This document shows positions 53,301 through 56,206 of a DNA stretch of 56,206 nt, piece by piece. Origin of the DNA: Bacteroidota bacterium. Lineage in GTDB: Bacteria > Bacteroidota > Bacteroidia > B-17B0 > Aurantibacillaceae. How positions within the stretch are numbered: position 1 is the first letter of the stretch; each line of letters starts with the position of its first letter. The DNA is taken from the NCBI GenBank assembly GCA_013288015.1, contig JABDCR010000011.1, positions 1-56,206 of the forward strand. Direction: 5' to 3'. The position numbers were made by a program, and so were the translations under genes. A model generated the notes under the pieces. The model worked only from the letters and a program-made list of their open reading frames with translations. It was not told the DNA's origin and ran no database searches.

Positions 53301-56206
53301 GCTTCGGGTGCTAATTATGTTTGGTCACCTACTGTAGGGTTAAGCAGTGCAACTACTTGCAACCCGGTTGCAACTCTTACAACTACTACCGTTTATTCAT
53401 TAATTGGATTTAACGGGGGTTGTGTAATGGGCCCTTCAACAATGACTGTTACAATAAACCCAACTCCAGTTATGACAAGCACAAATACTGCTACTATTTG
53501 CGGTAATGGTACAGTCAATATTCCTTTTACTAGCAATCTTGCCTCAACTTATCAATGGATAGCTACTGATAACCCAAATACTACCGGAGAAAGCATTACT
53601 ACGCAAACAACATCTACTTTAAATAATACAATTATTAATAATACAACAAGTGTTCAAACTATAGTCTATACCGTTACACCTACTTCAACTTTAGGAAGTT
53701 GTGCCGGAACACCTCAAATAATTACTGTAACAGTTAATCCGGCACCAACTATGACGAGCGCAAACACAGCAACCATTTGTTCGGGTACTATTGTAAACAT
53801 ACCGCTAACCACAAATGTTGTTGGTTCTACTTTTACCTGGATTGCTGCTAGTAATGTAAACACTACAGGCGAAAGTTTAACTACACAAAGTACAGCCACT
53901 TTAAGCAATACAATAACTAATAACACCACCAGTGTACAAAATGTTATTTATACTGTTACACCTACTTCGGGTGGATGCCCGGGTATAGCACAAACGGTTA
54001 CTATTACCGTAAATCCCACTCCGGTAATGACGAGTACAAATGCCGCAACCATTTGTAGTGGAGGCACCGCAAGCATTCCATTAACAAGCAATGTGCCTTC
54101 TACTTTTACATGGATAGCAACTGATAATATAAATACAACCGGAGAGAGTTTGACTACACAAAGTACAGCTACATTAAGTAATACGATAACTAATAGTACC
54201 ACCAGTTCGCAAAATGTAATTTATACGGTAACGCCAACTTCAACCTTAGGAAGTTGTGCAGGGGTTGCTCAAACAGTAACTGTAACTGTAAACCCAACAC
54301 CAGTAATGACTAGTGCAAACACTGCAACCATTTGTACGGGAAATACTGTAAACATAATTCTTACCACAAATGTTGCGGGTTCTACTTTTACATGGATAGC
54401 AACTGATAATGTAAACACCACCGGAGAGAGTTTAACTACACAAAATACAGCTACCTTAAGTAACACAATTACGAATGGTACTACTTCTGCTCAAAATGTA
54501 ATTTATACCGTAATACCAACTTTTGGAGGATGTACAGGAGCAGGACAAACAGTTACTGTTACTGTAAATCCAACACCAGCTATGACGAGTGCAAGCACCG
54601 CAACTATTTGTAGCGGCGGTACAGTAAATATTCCATTTACAAGTAATGTGGCATCTACTTATACGTGGATTGCTACTAGTAATGTAAACACTGCGGGAGA
54701 AAGTTTAACTACTCAAAGTACTGCAACATTAAATAATACAATAACCAATAGTAGTACTGTCGCACAAAATGTAATTTATACGGTAACGCCGACATCAACC
54801 GGAGGAAGTTGTGCGGGAACATCGCAAACAATAACTGTTACAGTAAATCCGACACCCACTATGACGAGTGCAAATACTGCAACTATTTGTAGTGGTGGTA
54901 CAGTAAATATTCCGTTTATCAGTAATGTAGCATCTACTTACACCTGGATTGCCACTAGCAATGTGAACACTTCAGGAGAAAGTTTAATTACTCAAAGTAC
55001 TGCTACACTAAATAATACAATAACCAATAGTAGTACCGTTGCACAAAATGTAATTTATACGGTAACCCCAACGTCAACCGGAGGAAGTTGTACAGGAACA
55101 TCGCAAACAATAACTGTTACGATAAATCCAAATCCGGCTATGACGAGTGCAAGTACCGCAACTATTTGTAGCGGTGGTACAGTAAATATTCCGTTTACCA
55201 GTAATGTAGCATCTACTTACACCTGGATTGCCACTAGCAATGTGAACACTTCAGGAGAAAGTTTAACTACACAATCGACCTCAACATTAAATAACACCAT
55301 AACAAACAGTAGTACCGTTGCACAAAATGTAATTTATACGGTAACCCCAACGTCAACCGGAGGAAGTTGCGCGGGAACATCGCAAACAATAACTGTTACA
55401 GTAAACCCAACACCGGCTATGACAAGTGCAAGTACCGCAACTATTTGTAGCGGTGGTACAGTAAATATTCCGTTTACTAGTAATGTGGCATCTACTTACA
55501 CCTGGATTGCTACTAGTAATGTAAATACAGCAGGAGAAAGTTTAACAACACAAAGCACTGCAACTTTAAATAACACCATAACAAACAGTAGTACCGTTGC
55601 ACAAAATGTAATTTATACCGTTACACCAACATCAACCGGAGGAAGTTGCGCAGGAGTTGCACAAACAATAACCGTTACGGTAAATCCGACTCCGGCTATG
55701 ACGAGTGCAAATACTGCAACGATTTGTACCGGAAATACTGCAACTATAAATTTAACAAGTACTGTTGCCGGAGCTACTTTTACATGGATAGCAACCGATA
55801 ATGTAAACACAACCGGAGAAAGTTTAACTACACAAAATACGGCTACATTAAGTAATACGATTATAAATGGAACTACATCGGCACAAAATGTAATTTATAC
55901 CGTAACGCCAACTTTTGGAGGATGTACTGGAGCAGGACAAACAGTTACTGTTACGGTAAACCCAACTCCAGCCATGACTAGTGCAAGCACTGCAACTATT
56001 TGTAGTGGGGGTACAGTAAATATTCCGTTTACTAGTAATGTGGCATCTACTTACACCTGGATTGCTACTAGTAATGTAAATACAGCAGGAGAAAGTTTAA
56101 CAACACAAAGCACTGCAACTTTAAATAACACCATAACAAACAGTAGTACCGTTGCACAAAATGTAATTTATACCGTTACACCAACATCAACCGGAGGAAG
56201 TTGCGC
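50388..56206 (+). CDS. Giant secreted adhesin-like protein with glycine-rich and PKD-like repeats (3'-truncated, at least 1939 aa)
   Basis: The frame is open from ATG 50388 to the last base with no stop. Residues 1-43 are an unusual N-terminal extension with its own weak hydrophobic patch. Residues 44-60 form the signal peptide (TIALLAVAFFYLNAAFA, cut before Q61). Residues ~84-280 are a glycine-rich domain starting WTCPSGVTTITVQCWGGGG. Residues ~280-640 are beta-rich. Residues ~740-900 include VVDFVNEGGNFLAQCAGID, which resembles a class I amidotransferase nucleophile elbow with C812. From ~1026 ten or more PKD-like repeats of 92-93 residues follow, each with two Cys. A T9SS sorting domain is expected beyond the window. 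Probable role: surface adhesion or gliding. Confidence 0.9.
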   Translation, partial: MKKLYPLLLKNIFFLFCAKSQDRYVTQTITSFTVKSHPKRNHKTIALLAVAFFYLNAAFAQNTTVNFNTVGANTWTCPSGVTTITVQCWGGGGGGGGVATTSNTASGGGAGGSYTSNTVTVVPGTVYNITVGAGGTAGANTGGNGGTGGSSSFDNTTIVAVGGPGGTGAAIAGSYAGGNGTATGNTAGTNFAGGNGAAGASTTIGGGGGGGGGSTALGGNAVGSVAGPGGATGGGNGATGVSNVNGGAGTAPGGGGAGTRRTTNNRTGGAGGAGSVVVSYVNPAPTIDAFPNQTFCASTFTTPTSYNTVTFSLIETDATNFDASQTSQTLIVTLPAGFAFNTVTPGTVTRNTTGVAQDITIVGFSMTATAITVTVTTTAAQANIDEINFNNFQIQATAAGSGDLVRTGGTFKVNGSTGIPTNLQSFGHLATSSPSVYNSSSVDQYTTSTITRGCNSTSNPILEFKVNITGGFCTPNDVITQFVFSTAGSTAPLTDITKAEIYYTDTAQGFSNANFYGSVTNPNGTFTITGSQGLELGPGPYYFYLAYTVPGTAVIGDVVDASMTSFTFNGTTYTNMTTPNPVGNRSIVAGTCLDAGDATPPVANTQTITAGSLVIPMDNTHQVIAGDFNLKAYGLVHSLLMNDVPVKWVIKSGKAKDAPDFIANASQVYPTVAAAATQTFVASEFVIDSFYLDHSYYTGGLTATQVITAFGNNVAIYKLTADVAVDVRYTLNHRPKIAVFSNGDNEPIQVAMLTAAGVTNYFVQSAGDFTGLASCYTFCSESHWDYAKNPDTQPVQRVVDFVNEGGNFLAQCAGIDLYENHQPAGGHFQSTGGVSFANTTQTNTDYNPDMAFCQYQGQVTAENGTIASFWPVAGSSIYKPEMYYGVSTPAATNTVVASAAHLSHPDSVGSNVFYLGGHQYPSGSGNIATDNGIRMYLNATLIPAHRPTSFPIAVTSPTTCANQSITIGPVCASGANYVWSPTVGLSSATTCNPVATLTTTTVYSLIGFNGGCVMGPSTMTVTINPTPVMTSTNTATICGNGTVNIPFTSNLASTYQWIATDNPNTTGESITTQTTSTLNNTIINNTTSVQTIVYTVTPTSTLGSCAGTPQIITVTVNPAPTMTSANTATICSGTIVNIPLTTNVVGSTFTWIAASNVNTTGESLTTQSTATLSNTITNNTTSVQNVIYTVTPTSGGCPGIAQTVTITVNPTPVMTSTNAATICSGGTASIPLTSNVPSTFTWIATDNINTTGESLTTQSTATLSNTITNSTTSSQNVIYTVTPTSTLGSCAGVAQTVTVTVNPTPVMTSANTATICTGNTVNIILTTNVAGSTFTWIATDNVNTTGESLTTQNTATLSNTITNGTTSAQNVIYTVIPTFGGCTGAGQTVTVTVNPTPAMTSASTATICSGGTVNIPFTSNVASTYTWIATSNVNTAGESLTTQSTATLNNTITNSSTVAQNVIYTVTPTSTGGSCAGTSQTITVTVNPTPTMTSANTATICSGGTVNIPFISNVASTYTWIATSNVNTSGESLITQSTATLNNTITNSSTVAQNVIYTVTPTSTGGSCTGTSQTITVTINPNPAMTSASTATICSGGTVNIPFTSNVASTYTWIATSNVNTSGESLTTQSTSTLNNTITNSSTVAQNVIYTVTPTSTGGSCAGTSQTITVTVNPTPAMTSASTATICSGGTVNIPFTSNVASTYTWIATSNVNTAGESLTTQSTATLNNTITNSSTVAQNVIYTVTPTSTGGSCAGVAQTITVTVNPTPAMTSANTATICTGNTATINLTSTVAGATFTWIATDNVNTTGESLTTQNTATLSNTIINGTTSAQNVIYTVTPTFGGCTGAGQTVTVTVNPTPAMTSASTATICSGGTVNIPFTSNVASTYTWIATSNVNTAGESLTTQSTATLNNTITNSSTVAQNVIYTVTPTSTGGSC
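53472..56206 (+). repeat. Tandem 276/279-bp coding repeat array (ten visible units)
   Basis: The conserved Met codon of each unit lies at 53472, 53751, 54027, 54306, 54582, 54861, 55140, 55419, 55698 and 55974. Spacings are 279, 276, 279, 276, 279, 279, 279, 279 and 276, always in frame. Each unit carries ATIC near its start and a G-S/G-C motif near its end. The array runs off the window, so its true length is unknown. Confidence 0.95.
55455..56206 (+). repeat. 197-bp exact direct repeat within the array
   Basis: Bases 55455-55651 and 56010-56206 are identical by eye, 555 bp apart, and the match is cut by the window end. This marks a recent two-unit duplication or gene conversion. Confidence 0.9.

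Noticed and set aside
53714..55810. Repeated minus-strand ORFs of about 65-84 residues
   Set aside because: They are antisense shadows of the tandem PKD-like repeats; their similarity to one another simply mirrors the array.

Overview
The window is chromosomal DNA from a member of the Bacteroidota. The signs are a type IX secretion (T9SS) C-terminal sorting domain, a GWxTD protein, DUF6702/HupE and TIGR02117-type proteins, many lipoproteins, AT-rich DNA, few visible Shine-Dalgarno sites, and repeated matches to the Bacteroidota -7 promoter motif TAnnTTTG. The genus cannot be named from sequence alone. Both edges cut through giant secreted-protein genes. One is 5'-truncated and ends at 3997; the other starts at 50388, is 3'-truncated, and is still open at the last base.

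Left part (1-8.8 kb): the T9SS cargo gene is followed by a terminator and an accessory island. The island holds an unknown basic protein, an excisionase-like HTH protein and a VirE-type primase/helicase. Downstream of these lies about 1 kb of gene-free, very AT-rich DNA. It contains a cluster of inverted and direct repeats (TACTACACTTACTAC family) and a dense array of TTTAAA hexamers. The island ends at the 3' end of tRNA-Ala(GGC), but no integrase is visible. I read it as a remnant or minimal replication module of a mobile element with a candidate origin; this is the best place to look for something undescribed.

Envelope and glycan block (8.8-16.1 kb): four glycosyltransferases surround an LptF/LptG-type permease, followed by a GWxTD protein. 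tRNA-Ser(TGA) with its own terminator follows. Next come a small lipoprotein and a complete tripartite RND efflux operon (adaptor, HAE1-type pump, outer-membrane factor; 17.0-22.8 kb), then two small unknown ORFs.

Middle (24.1-40.5 kb): a bacterial alpha-2-macroglobulin with an intact thioester motif overlaps pbpC (PBP1C), the classic periplasmic defence and repair pair. HrpB helicase follows. After it come a minus-strand run of proline-iminopeptidase-like lipoprotein, TIGR02117 protein and aldehyde dehydrogenase, then a plus-strand pair of glycerophosphodiesterase and glycerol-3-phosphate dehydrogenase, which act in sequence.

Right part (40.5-56.2 kb): secreted proteins and peptidases: a sortilin/BNR-repeat protein, a LolA-like protein, an M1 peptidase overlapping a HupE/UreJ membrane protein, a divergent DUF6702 protein only 18 bp away, and an M13 peptidase. 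The final 5.8 kb is one open reading frame of at least 1939 codons. It has an N-terminal extension before its signal peptide, a glycine-rich domain, a possible amidotransferase-like segment and ten or more tandem 92-93-residue PKD-like repeats, some nearly identical at the DNA level.
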